From NCBI GenBank assembly GCA_964442385.1, contig CAYTYZ010000022.1:1-12820 (forward strand): a stretch of 12,820 nucleotides of DNA. The letters run 5' to 3'. This stretch comes from CAYTYZ01 sp964442385. GTDB lineage: Bacteria > Patescibacteriota > Microgenomatia > UBA12405. The position numbers and the translations under genes were made by a program. The notes beneath the pieces are model-generated. The model was not told where the DNA came from. It made no database searches and saw only the letters and a list, made by a program, of their open reading frames with translations. Every line of letters begins with the position of its first letter. The first letter of the stretch is position 1. Positions 1 through 7,015 of the stretch are shown here, piece after piece.

Positions 1-2312
1 GAAACTATTAGCCGTATTATTTCATCACTTATATTTTGTTCCACATATGCCCTTCGATACATAAAAATCCATCTAGTAAGTTTATCTATGTCTTTTTCAG
101 CAATTGCCATCTTCATTCCCTTGCAAATGCTTTTGCAGTCATTTTTGTCCAGTCTGTTTACCAAAAAAGTCAGTAAGTTCCATAAATTATTGGCTCCGTT
201 TTCAGATAAAATTACTGGGTTAAGTTTTGAAAAATCATAAACGAATTTTTTAGAAGTGCCACTGATAATATTGTCTTCAAAATAACTCCACTTGTCTGGA
301 TTCTTCCCGCTCACAGCATACAAATGAAAAAGGCCATTCCCACTTCCCACCACCAAAATAGTACATTTTTTACCCCAAGGTACCACCACAAACCCCAGTT
401 CGTCTGATACTGTTTGTCCACTTCCGCAATCAACTTTTACACTTGCAGGCGAACCGATAAAAAATACAATTTTCCCAGACATATCCACATAGTTACTATT
501 TACAAGCCCACCCAGTGGAAGCCCAAGTTCTCCCAAAACTAAATTCATAGATTCATCTGGCAACTTGCGGTGCTTACTTACCACTTCATCATATGGTTGA
601 TTAGCTAGTTTTGCACTATATCTGGCCACTGTATTATCACCATCGGAATATAATCGTGACACAAACGAACCATCTTCCCACAAACCCAATACTTTATCTA
701 GCAAACTTCGTTTAGATAATACGATTTTATCAAAAGTATTTTGACCTAATCCCACCACTGCCTTAAACCGGGCACCCAGCAAACTTGAATTTTGATTTAA
801 ATCCAACAGGGCCCTATTTTTATAAGAATCCGTTTCTTCAAATACTCCATTTTTTCTAAGCATTGGATAAGTACCAATAAAATCTTTTAGAATTGGCATG
901 GTATTTCTAATAGCTTCTTTATCACTTCCATATTGCTTTTGCCAAACAGATAGCAATATTTGTTTGGCAATACTCTCTGGAGATAGTTCTATAGTTTTAG
1001 ATAGCTTTGCTCCAGCCCAAACTTCATAAGCATCTGCCAGACCACTGTGGGGCGAACCCAATGTAATCACTTTTTTCAGTTTTGGATCTAGGTTATTTTG
1101 CACTGCCCACAGTCTGGCTACCAATCCGCCCTCTGAGTGTCCAACCAAAACCACACGCTCACCACTTGCCACATGGGCCGAAATAAAATTATTTAGTTTT
1201 GGGGTAATTTGGGACAAAGGCTTTCTCCAGTCATAATTCCAAACAAACAAATCATTTCCCAAACTGTATCCCTTGGATTGCAAGGTCGCAATAAGCCCGT
1301 CGTATTCATGAACCACAGGTGTCATTTTCCAATCACTGTCAGCTACGGGCAAATTATATACAATTGCCCCGGTATTCCAACTAGCTCCAAATCCAGGAAT
1401 GATGATGACTTTTACTTTGGGCACGGCAGTGGGAGAGGGCACCAATGTTGGTGTTGGTATCAAGGTTGGAGTTTGGGTTGGTGTGGTAGTCGGTGTCAAT
1501 GTAGGAGTAGCAGTTAAAGTAGGAGTTGATGTAGGTGTCGGGGTAGGGGTTGGAGTAAAGGAAGGGGTTTGCGTCGGCGAAGGGGTTAAGGTGGGAGTTG
1601 GTGTTGACGAGGGTTCATTAATTAATTTAACCTCTAAGTAATCTATGAGAAATGTTGTCCAACCACCATTAGTCAATACATCGTTTCCAAAAAAAACAAC
1701 GTTTGGCTGACACTGACTGCGTGCAGAAGAGGTGACGATAAACGGATCAGGGTTTGATTCTCGATCCATATATAACCGGAATTGACCCGATACTCTCTCG
1801 AACTCAGCAACATGCCAAGATTGGTCCGGATTAGAAAAACTTGTAAAGTTATAATAGGTACGGTTATTTCCAGTATTGGTTTGAGATAAAATTTGAGAAC
1901 ATGTAGTTCTTTCAGAGAAATCCTGATGAAAAAATTGAGTATAACCGCCAGATTGCCATACTGTACTTTGAGGAAGATATCTTCCCATGGAGTTGATAAA
2001 ACCCAAACCAAAACCACTTCCCGAATTCGTTGACCTGGTATACCTAAATCGAATTCTAACAAGATAGTCCTTATCAGTCGGCAAAACAATATTTTTGGAA
2101 TTGTAAACCAAAGGAAGTAATGGCTTGTCGCTATATATCACCAACCCATCTGGTGTAAATTTGGGAACCTCTGTAAATGTATCTGCTGGTTTATATGTCC
2201 AAACAGTTGTACCTACTCTAAAATTATCGTAAAAAACTGAACTTTGGGCAAAACAGGGACTAGGAACAAATAAGCTAAATAAAAATAACAGCGGCAGAAC
2301 TGTTCTTTTCAC
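1..2312 (-). CDS. Secreted LCAT/PGAP1-like alpha/beta hydrolase with Thr-Pro linker (3' end outside window)
   Basis: An open frame of 770 codons reads from a GTG at 2312 to the left edge with no stop, so the C-terminus is missing. An in-frame TAA at 2321-2319 fixes the start. Residues 1-22 form a signal peptide (KR, hydrophobic core, cleavage after CFA), implying export. Residues 24-232 are beta-rich with aromatic and Gly residues, like a LamG/jelly-roll binding domain (inferred from character only). Residues 233-298 are a Thr-Pro dipeptide linker. From 299 there is an alpha/beta hydrolase: oxyanion segment IIIPGFGASW, nucleophile GHSEGG with Ser393, then TLGSPHSG, an acid in YSDGDNTV (Asp557 or Asp559) and His581 in SKHRKLP. 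This order matches LCAT/PGAP1-type lipases and acyltransferases. The substrate is unknown; a lipid or cell-surface ester is a guess. GC is higher than in the divergent glycan operon. The fold and triad are secure; the exact reaction is not. Confidence 0.88.
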   Translation of the reverse strand, partial: MKRTVLPLLFLFSLFVPSPCFAQSSVFYDNFRVGTTVWTYKPADTFTEVPKFTPDGLVIYSDKPLLPLVYNSKNIVLPTDKDYLVRIRFRYTRSTNSGSGFGLGFINSMGRYLPQSTVWQSGGYTQFFHQDFSERTTCSQILSQTNTGNNRTYYNFTSFSNPDQSWHVAEFERVSGQFRLYMDRESNPDPFIVTSSARSQCQPNVVFFGNDVLTNGGWTTFLIDYLEVKLINEPSSTPTPTLTPSPTQTPSFTPTPTPTPTSTPTLTATPTLTPTTTPTQTPTLIPTPTLVPSPTAVPKVKVIIIPGFGASWNTGAIVYNLPVADSDWKMTPVVHEYDGLIATLQSKGYSLGNDLFVWNYDWRKPLSQITPKLNNFISAHVASGERVVLVGHSEGGLVARLWAVQNNLDPKLKKVITLGSPHSGLADAYEVWAGAKLSKTIELSPESIAKQILLSVWQKQYGSDKEAIRNTMPILKDFIGTYPMLRKNGVFEETDSYKNRALLDLNQNSSLLGARFKAVVGLGQNTFDKIVLSKRSLLDKVLGLWEDGSFVSRLYSDGDNTVARYSAKLANQPYDEVVSKHRKLPDESMNLVLGELGLPLGGLVNSNYVDMSGKIVFFIGSPASVKVDCGSGQTVSDELGFVVVPWGKKCTILVVGSGNGLFHLYAVSGKNPDKWSYFEDNIISGTSKKFVYDFSKLNPVILSENGANNLWNLLTFLVNRLDKNDCKSICKGMKMAIAEKDIDKLTRWIFMYRRAYVEQNISDEIIRLIV

Positions 2313-2320
2313 TATTTGTT

Positions 2321-2351
2321 AGTATACTCATAGCAAACTAACTTATGTCAA
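2321..2351 (-). promoter_or_regulatory. Promoter of the secreted hydrolase (leaderless type)
   Basis: On the minus strand there is a consensus -35 TTGACA (2351-2346), a 19-nt spacer and a -10 TATACT (2326-2321). Only 8 nt separate the -10 from the GTG at 2312, so the transcript should begin at or within about 1-3 nt of the start codon. The spacer is slightly long. The -35 overlaps the ATG region of the divergent glycosyltransferase gene. Confidence 0.55.
2323..2328 (+). promoter_or_regulatory. -10 element of the glycan operon
   Basis: TATACT on the plus strand lies in the palindrome AGTATACT (2321-2328), which also supplies the -10 of the divergent hydrolase gene. The expected transcription start is near 2335, about 10 nt before the ATG at 2345. 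No good -35 is visible about 17 nt upstream, so this direction is the weaker call. No Shine-Dalgarno sequence precedes the ATG. Confidence 0.4.
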
Positions 2352-3415
2352 GAGGGAAAATTGCAATATTCCATAATTTAAAAGATGGTGGAGCAAAACG
2401 ATATATTATTGAGATAACTAAGTGCTTGTTTAAATTTGGGTACTCTATTGACTTGTATACCTTGGATCCGGATGCAAAACCATCCAAGTATTACAACTTA
2501 TGCTCTTTTCCACATGCCGAATCGCCACGATTATTTTCTTTTCTTGCGAACTATAAAAATTATCTAAAAAAAATTAAACTTATTGCTGCAGAAATTGAGA
2601 AAAACAAATATGATCAAATCCTGATAACACATTGTTATATTTCACAAACTCCTCCAATTTTTGAATTATTAACAGACCAAGAAACAATTAAAAAAACAAT
2701 ATATATTTTTCATGAATTAAAAAGAGAATTCTATGAGAAAACATCAACCGATCATCATAGTTTAAAACGTACCCTAGCAAGGACAGTTAGAATATTTTTA
2801 AAATATAAAGAAATTAAGAATATTAAACTTGCAAATTCTATTGTCACAAACAGCTTTTATTCAAAAAATATGTTGTTAAAAAGAACAGGCAAAGAATCAA
2901 TCGTAATTACTCCTCTTACGGTTACGAATAAATACAGTAGGGTTAAAAACAAAGACAATTTTTTTAGTACTGTTGTAACTGGTGGTTACACAAAGGGGAT
3001 TGACAAGTTACGCGACTTATTTCATAAAAACTCACACGGTTGGCTTATAAAATATGTCGGAGCTCTCGGAAATGATAATGAAAATGAAAACTTTCTTGGC
3101 AAAACAAGTAATCTTGAATACAAGATACTGTTAAAAAAAACAAAATATTATATAGCAAACAATTATAACGAACCGCTTGGACTTGCAACTATTGATGCTA
3201 TGGTCTCACAAGATATTGTATTTGCACTAAACTCCGGTTCTCACAATGAACTCATTAAAAGTGGTATAAATGGCTTTTTATATCCAAAAGTACGCTTATC
3301 TGAACTGGAAAAAATTGTTACCCAAAATATTGAATGTAAATTGTTAAAATATCCTATGTATAAATACGATTGGGAAAAGATTAGCAGACTGATTCTCACC
3401 TTATGCAAAAAATAA
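2345..3415 (+). CDS. Glycosyltransferase family 4 (GT-B fold)
   Basis: This 356-aa protein transfers a sugar from a nucleotide-sugar donor to a growing surface glycan, probably at the inner face of the membrane. Residues 5-20 (KIAIFHNLKDGGAKRY) match the N-terminal strand and Gly-rich loop of GT4 enzymes, which usually read GGAER. The C-terminal donor-binding region has the family signature as NEPLGLATIDAM (Glu276 to Asp284), followed by a Gly-Ser-x-x-Glu segment and NGFLYP. The E-x7-E motif is E-x7-D here, a conservative change. It is first in a three-gene operon and overlaps the GT2 gene by 13 nt. The gene is strikingly AT-rich compared with the divergent hydrolase, as surface-polysaccharide genes often are. 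Family assignment is confident; donor and acceptor are unknown. Confidence 0.88.
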   Translation: MSRGKIAIFHNLKDGGAKRYIIEITKCLFKFGYSIDLYTLDPDAKPSKYYNLCSFPHAESPRLFSFLANYKNYLKKIKLIAAEIEKNKYDQILITHCYISQTPPIFELLTDQETIKKTIYIFHELKREFYEKTSTDHHSLKRTLARTVRIFLKYKEIKNIKLANSIVTNSFYSKNMLLKRTGKESIVITPLTVTNKYSRVKNKDNFFSTVVTGGYTKGIDKLRDLFHKNSHGWLIKYVGALGNDNENENFLGKTSNLEYKILLKKTKYYIANNYNEPLGLATIDAMVSQDIVFALNSGSHNELIKSGINGFLYPKVRLSELEKIVTQNIECKLLKYPMYKYDWEKISRLILTLCKK

Positions 3416-4161
3416 GTTTATTACTTTTAACCAAAGATTGTAGCTCAGATTTAAAAAAATATTATTCCTGGGTTAAATCAGCAGACTTAATAGACGAAGT
3501 GATTTGCGTAGACGACTTATCCCAAGACAATACGACAATAGTTGCAAAAAATCTTTTTGGCGCTAAAGCTAAAATACACAAGAGAAAACTAGACGACTTT
3601 GCCTCTCAACGCAATTTTGCCATATCAAAGTGTAAAAATAACTGGATACTTTGGCTAGACCCAGACGAAGAACTAAACAAAGATAATCTACCAAAGCTAA
3701 CCCAGTTAAACCTAAGCACATCCCACATTTACCACCTAAAACGTTCTGAAATATTTTTAGGAAAACACCTTAAATATGGAGAAGTAGGTGATATTTACAA
3801 AGCCAGGTTGTTTAACAAACAACACTCCTGCTTTTTTGGCCAAGTTCATGAAGATTTAAAAACTTCTGCATCTATTCAAAAAACAAATATCGAAATTTTT
3901 CACCATGGCAACACAAGTGTAAATATATTCTTTTCTAAAATTAACTTATATTCCAGCTTTCGAGCCAGGGAGCTATTTGACCAAAAGGAAAAGCACAGCT
4001 TATTTAAGTTAGTTTTCTATCCACTGGCTAAATTTATCCAAAATTATTTTTGGCAACTTGGCTTTATAGACGGCATACAGGGATGTATTTTTGCTTTTGG
4101 GATGAGCTTTCATTCATTTTTGGTACGAGCTAAACTATGGCACTTGCACCAATCGCACTAA
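3403..4161 (+). CDS. Glycosyltransferase family 2 (WaaE/KdtX-like)
   Basis: This 252-aa GT-A enzyme should add a sugar to a lipid-linked or envelope glycan. The N-terminal half is typical of GT2: ISLLLLTKD at 4-12, the nucleotide-binding VDDLSQDNT (Asp37/Asp38), a basic segment then FASQRNFAI at 66-74, and the metal-binding WLDPDEE with DxD at Asp86-Asp88. This spacing and the FASQRN segment resemble the WaaE/KdtX subgroup. A C-terminal hydrophobic and aromatic region around 195-245 may associate with the membrane. The ATG lies inside the last codons of the upstream GT4 gene (13-nt overlap) and the 3' end overlaps the next gene by 25 nt, so translational coupling is likely. There is no Shine-Dalgarno sequence. 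The sugar specificity cannot be read from sequence. Confidence 0.88.
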   Translation: MQKISLLLLTKDCSSDLKKYYSWVKSADLIDEVICVDDLSQDNTTIVAKNLFGAKAKIHKRKLDDFASQRNFAISKCKNNWILWLDPDEELNKDNLPKLTQLNLSTSHIYHLKRSEIFLGKHLKYGEVGDIYKARLFNKQHSCFFGQVHEDLKTSASIQKTNIEIFHHGNTSVNIFFSKINLYSSFRARELFDQKEKHSLFKLVFYPLAKFIQNYFWQLGFIDGIQGCIFAFGMSFHSFLVRAKLWHLHQSH

Positions 4162-5141
4162 TTGTAACTTGGCTTATCTTTCCCCTAGGTCAATTTGGCA
4201 AACCTTATTTTGATATATCTCTTGGAATATTTGTCCTTTTGTCCGTTAGGCACATTAAATTAAACAAGCCCTGGATTATTTTTTTAATCGTCAATCTCAT
4301 TAGTTTTAGTCTTAATCAATTAAATCATTCTATTGAAGTTTTGCCTTTTCTTTACCTAATACGACTATTTTGCTTGGTTTTACTACTAAATCTAAATAAG
4401 TTTTCTTTTAGCATATCCAGAAAATGGCTAATTATAGCCTGGAGTGTAATTCTCTTATGGGGTTTTATCCAATATTTATTTTACCCAGACACAACAATAT
4501 TTTCAGCTTTGGGTTGGGATCCACATTTAAACCGACTTATTGGTAGTTTTCTTGATCCAACCTTTACCGGAATCATTTATTTATTATTTTTAATTTACTT
4601 TTTTCTAAATAATTACCACAAAGTATTTCTTGTCTTTACTTATCTTGGAATGGCTCTAACTTATAGCAGATCAAGCTTGTTAGCTTTTATAGTGGTTTTA
4701 CTAATTTATTGCCTAAAAAACAAAGCATACCCACTGCTTTTAGGAGGTATACTTTTAGTTATCCTAACAATAATCGCCCTACCAAAATCAGTAGGGGAAG
4801 GCACCAATCTAAGTCGAACAAGTACTATCTCTGCCAAAATTGAAAACTATAAAGAAGCTCTCGACTTTATCTACCACAAGCCATTATTGGGATATGGTTA
4901 CAATTTTTTACTCCAACAGAGACCTGATATGGACCACGCCGCTTCAGGCTTTGATTCAAGCTTATTAACGATAGCGACTACTAGTGGGTTAATTGGATTT
5001 GCCTGCTTCCTGTGGGCCATAAAGGGTCAATTTGACTATTATTTATTAGCAGTTGCAATCCATAGCCTATTTTCAAACAGCCTGTTGTACCCATGGGTAT
5101 TCTTCTTATTTTTTTCTCTACGACTTAGATATCGTAAGTAA
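4137..5141 (+). CDS. O-antigen ligase/polymerase-like membrane protein (Wzy_C family)
   Basis: This 334-aa polytopic membrane protein has about ten hydrophobic segments and one long hydrophilic loop around residues 215-280. Hallmarks of the O-antigen ligase/Wzy_C family are LIGSFLDPTFTGI near 135-147, TYSRSS at 175-180 at the end of a helix, and the loop segment PLLGYGYN (252-256) followed by ASGFDSSLL near 270-277. Family members polymerise or transfer glycans from a lipid carrier at the outer face of the membrane. It would act last on the product of the two preceding glycosyltransferases, whose operon it closes. The ATG is within the GT2 gene (25-nt overlap). Its 3' end overlaps the convergent Ig-like gene by 17 bp and no terminator is visible there. 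It could be polymerase, ligase or a protein-O-glycosyl ligase; the sequence does not decide. Confidence 0.83.
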   Translation: MALAPIALIVTWLIFPLGQFGKPYFDISLGIFVLLSVRHIKLNKPWIIFLIVNLISFSLNQLNHSIEVLPFLYLIRLFCLVLLLNLNKFSFSISRKWLIIAWSVILLWGFIQYLFYPDTTIFSALGWDPHLNRLIGSFLDPTFTGIIYLLFLIYFFLNNYHKVFLVFTYLGMALTYSRSSLLAFIVVLLIYCLKNKAYPLLLGGILLVILTIIALPKSVGEGTNLSRTSTISAKIENYKEALDFIYHKPLLGYGYNFLLQQRPDMDHAASGFDSSLLTIATTSGLIGFACFLWAIKGQFDYYLLAVAIHSLFSNSLLYPWVFFLFFSLRLRYRK

Positions 5142-5856
5142 TCGTTATTTTTTTGGTAGTTATATTGCCCGCTAAATCTTTTGCCTTTACCTCGTATTCA
5201 TTTTTTCCAGGGGATAATTGTAGTTTTAGCTTAAACTCACCCTTGTCATTTACACTAGCAACATAGTTATTCAGGCTTACACTTACTCCTGGCTCTGTTT
5301 TACCAATAACATCAAAATCAGCCACATCTACAGTCAGCTTATCTTCCGATGGATTTATCATCGTCAAGCTTGGTGCAGTTTCGTCCCTAATTATTACTAC
5401 TTTTTTAGAAGGTTCACTTTTGGCACTTTCCTTTAAAAATGCCACAGTCCAAAAAGTATTTGGACCAGAATTTAGTTCCACCTGGCTAAATAAAAAATCT
5501 CCCTGTGCATCTACTTTCTTTGTCAAAAATAACTTACCGTCTTTATACAATTCCACGTTTCCTCCTTTTTCAGCAAACCCCGCAATATTAATTGTAGCCG
5601 AAGAAGTAGCTTCAAACGGCATTACAATCCTGGGTGGAGTTGGGGGCAAGGCTTGAACTTCTTTTATGTTTTGATTTTTTCTGTTTTCTCCTAAAAATAC
5701 CGAAAATCTAATTAGCAAAGGCAACCCCACGACTAAAACTAATACAAATATCAACAAGGTTGCCATACCTAAAAAAATAGTTCTTTTGGCCAGGACATCA
5801 GATCCGTCAGGTCGAGTTTTAATTTGAGTTAATTTTTTACTTTTAAATTCTGGCAT
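5125..5856 (-). CDS. Membrane-anchored protein with two Ig-like domains
   Basis: This 243-aa protein has a charged cytoplasmic N-terminus, one membrane helix at about 27-50, a Pro-rich stalk (70-77, with PPTPP) and two beta-sandwich repeats. Repeat 1 spans about 73-157 and repeat 2 about 162-243. Both share the pattern IxG-x-AE/TEPG-x-V-x-L, then G-F/E-F, then a PGxNxY/F hairpin, as in bacterial Ig-like domains of the glucodextranase B type. The exterior repeats suggest adhesion or binding to wall or glycan; this is inference. The ATG lies 13 nt after the tRNA-Thr 3' end with no promoter between, so it is probably expressed as a tRNA-mRNA fusion. No Shine-Dalgarno is present. The 3' end overlaps the glycan operon end. 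Confidence 0.82.
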   Translation of the reverse strand: MPEFKSKKLTQIKTRPDGSDVLAKRTIFLGMATLLIFVLVLVVGLPLLIRFSVFLGENRKNQNIKEVQALPPTPPRIVMPFEATSSATINIAGFAEKGGNVELYKDGKLFLTKKVDAQGDFLFSQVELNSGPNTFWTVAFLKESAKSEPSKKVVIIRDETAPSLTMINPSEDKLTVDVADFDVIGKTEPGVSVSLNNYVASVNDKGEFKLKLQLSPGKNEYEVKAKDLAGNITTKKITITYDI

Positions 5857-5869
5857 ATTTTTTCTGGTG

Positions 5870-5942
5870 AGCCAGAGGAGGGGATCGAACCCTCGACCTC
5901 TGCTTTACGAAAGCATTGCTCTACCAGCTGAGCTACTCTGGC
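5870..5942 (-). tRNA. tRNA-Thr (anticodon CGT)
   Basis: The minus strand folds as a complete cloverleaf: acceptor GCCAGAG/CTCTGGC, D stem GCTC/GAGC, anticodon loop TTCGTAA giving CGT, a 5-nt variable loop AGGTC, and T arm GAGGG-TTCGATC-CCCTC. The discriminator is T at 5870. The first anticodon pair is an A-G mismatch. CCA does not directly follow the discriminator, so it would be added after transcription. It lies 14 nt after tRNA-Gly and 13 nt before the Ig-like gene. Confidence 0.93.
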
Positions 5943-5955
5943 ACACAACTAAGTG

Positions 5956-6026
5956 AGCGGCTAAAGGGAATTGAACCCTTGACCTGTGCTTGGGAAGCAC
6001 ATGTTTTACCGCTAAACTATAGCCGC
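5956..6026 (-). tRNA. tRNA-Gly (anticodon CCC)
   Basis: The minus strand gives acceptor GCGGCTA/TAGCCGC, D stem GTTT/AAAC, anticodon stem TGTGC/GCACA with loop TTCCCAA (anticodon CCC), variable GGTC and T arm AAGGG-TTCAATT-CCCTT. Discriminator T at 5956 fits bacterial tRNA-Gly. CCA is not encoded. It reads GGG codons. It lies 22 nt downstream of the LysM gene stop and is followed by tRNA-Thr. Confidence 0.93.
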
Positions 6027-6035
6027 AATCTATGT

Positions 6036-6065
6036 ATCTTAGCACCACTTAGCGGGGAATAACAA
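6036..6065 (-). promoter_or_regulatory. Possible promoter of the tRNA-Gly/tRNA-Thr/Ig unit
   Basis: Minus strand TTGTTA (6065-6060), 18-nt spacer, TAAGAT (6041-6036), then 9 nt to the mature tRNA-Gly 5' end. Each hexamer matches consensus at four of six bases. It overlaps the end of the LysM gene. Read-through from that gene is an equally good source of the tRNAs. Confidence 0.33.
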
Positions 6066-6669
6066 GCTTGTTCCCTGAAAAAATCAGATTGGGATTTACA
6101 ACGCTACTTTTGTTAGCTGCCCATATTCTATTCCAAGCATACATATCCCCGTAAGCCCTTAAAGCAATGCTTGCCAAGCTATCACCACTAGCCACTACAT
6201 ACTCACTTCCAAGAATACTTGTCTCTGATATTATTTTACTGCCAACATTTTCAATTAAACCTTCAGGTAGCTGGACTACTTGCCCCACCCTCAAGTTTCC
6301 TGCACTACCCATTATTTTATTTATTCTGGCAATTTCTACATATTTATTTCCATCACCAAATTCCTTTTTAGCAATTTTCCATAAACTATCGCCCTTTTGA
6401 ATTGTATAAATCCTTTGAGGAATCTTGGATTCAACCATTCCAAGCACTTTAGTTTCAACTTCTGCATTTTTTTCATTTACTTCAAGTTTTTGCTTTAAGT
6501 GATCAAAGCTTGGTAGCTGCATTGATATACCTGAAATAGAAATATTTCCAGCAAGTTCTTTTCTAAAATAATTAAATAAAACCCACGAGGCTACCAGAAC
6601 AATAAACAAACCTAAAACCATGGATACCAATTCGTCGATACGGGTAATGCCTAAATATTTTTTTAACAT
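6049..6669 (-). CDS. Membrane-anchored protein with two LysM domains
   Basis: This 206-aa protein has a short cytoplasmic N-terminus, one membrane helix at about 16-35, a charged linker to 87 and two LysM modules. LysM1 covers about 88-135 (YTIQKGDSLWKIAKKEFGDG start, GQVVQLP end) and LysM2 about 157-205 (YVVASGDSLASIALRAYGD start, GNKLVIP end). LysM modules bind N-acetylglucosamine-containing polymers such as peptidoglycan, so the protein likely tethers the membrane to the wall. No catalytic domain is present. It starts 9 nt after the arsR stop with no Shine-Dalgarno, so it is either translationally coupled to arsR or made from a short internal promoter overlapping the arsR stop. Two tRNA genes follow on the same strand. 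Confidence 0.9.
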   Translation of the reverse strand: MLKKYLGITRIDELVSMVLGLFIVLVASWVLFNYFRKELAGNISISGISMQLPSFDHLKQKLEVNEKNAEVETKVLGMVESKIPQRIYTIQKGDSLWKIAKKEFGDGNKYVEIARINKIMGSAGNLRVGQVVQLPEGLIENVGSKIISETSILGSEYVVASGDSLASIALRAYGDMYAWNRIWAANKSSVVNPNLIFSGNKLVIPR

Positions 6670-6675
6670 TAATTT

Positions 6676-6704
6676 ATTTTAGCTAACCCTAGGTTGAATA
6701 TCCA
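6676..6704 (-). promoter_or_regulatory. Possible internal promoter of the LysM gene
   Basis: Minus strand TGGATA (6704-6699), 17-nt spacer and TAAAAT (6681-6676), then 6 nt to the LysM ATG. The -10 contains the arsR stop codon. The spacing copies the leaderless pattern seen at other starts in the window, but the -35 is weak. Confidence 0.3.
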
Positions 6705-6966
6705 GTAGGTGATTCAATAAATCTTCGCAAACATATTTTAACTTTAATATACCGACTTCATCCAAACTATACACTCTTTCCCTTTGCCTAACCATACTTT
6801 TAATTAAATTAACTTTTTTTAAAATTGAAAGATGGGTGGATAAGGTTGGCTGAGCTATTTCACCATGAAATCTATCTAACAGATCACTTACAGTCAATTC
6901 TTTGCTAAGTAATTTTAATATTTTTCTTCTATGTGCGTTGGCTATAGCTTTGAATATATCATCCAT
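6679..6966 (-). CDS. ArsR/SmtB-type winged-helix transcriptional regulator
   Basis: This is a 95-aa single-domain regulator. Helix 1 carries AIANAHRRKILKLL at 7-20. The helix-turn-helix spans about 25-55 with recognition-helix residues QPTLSTHLSILKK (39-51), and the wing is SMVRQRERVYSL (57-68). These match ArsR-family repressors, which bind palindromic AT-rich operators as dimers. The usual metal site ELCVCDL is ELTVSDL here, with no cysteines in helix 3; the only Cys is Cys80. It is therefore probably not an arsenic or cadmium sensor, and the inducing signal is unknown. It is divergent from ndk and followed after 9 nt by the LysM gene. Two operator-like repeats overlap its own -35 and -10, which suggests autoregulation. 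Confidence 0.88.
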   Translation of the reverse strand: MDDIFKAIANAHRRKILKLLSKELTVSDLLDRFHGEIAQPTLSTHLSILKKVNLIKSMVRQRERVYSLDEVGILKLKYVCEDLLNHLLDIQPRVS

Positions 6967-6972
6967 AAATAC

Positions 6973-7000
6973 ATTATATCGTTATATTTATATATATCAA
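6973..7000 (-). promoter_or_regulatory. arsR promoter (leaderless type)
   Basis: Minus strand TTGATA (7000-6995), 16-nt spacer, perfect TATAAT (6978-6973), then GTATTT and the ATG at 6966. The expected transcription start falls on or next to the start codon, leaving no room for a ribosome binding site. Confidence 0.65.
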
Positions 7001-7004
7001 TATA
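6975..7004 (+). promoter_or_regulatory. Candidate paired operator in the arsR-ndk spacer
   Basis: Two imperfect copies of TATATC-NN-TATA lie at 6975-6986 (GT in the middle) and 6993-7004 (AA in the middle), 18 bp apart centre to centre. Each is near-palindromic. One overlaps the arsR -10 and the other its -35. Likely regulator is the adjacent ArsR protein. The surrounding AT-richness makes chance similarity possible. Confidence 0.4.
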
Positions 7005-7015
7005 TTATTTAGGTG

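Noticed and set aside
1209..1641. Plus-strand ORFs, including one of repeated Val-Gly dipeptides
   Set aside because: They are the antisense of the Thr-Pro linker and hydrolase domain in the minus-strand gene; Thr-Pro codons read backwards give Gly-Val.
1673..2089. Minus-strand 138-codon ORF
   Set aside because: It lies in another frame of the secreted hydrolase N-terminal domain, which has a signal peptide and continuous 770-codon frame.
5420..5656. Plus-strand ORF opposite the Ig-like gene
   Set aside because: Antisense shadow of a gene with clear membrane helix and Ig repeats; no promoter or ribosome binding site.
6167..6400. Plus-strand ORF opposite the LysM gene
   Set aside because: Antisense shadow; the opposite strand encodes two good LysM motifs.
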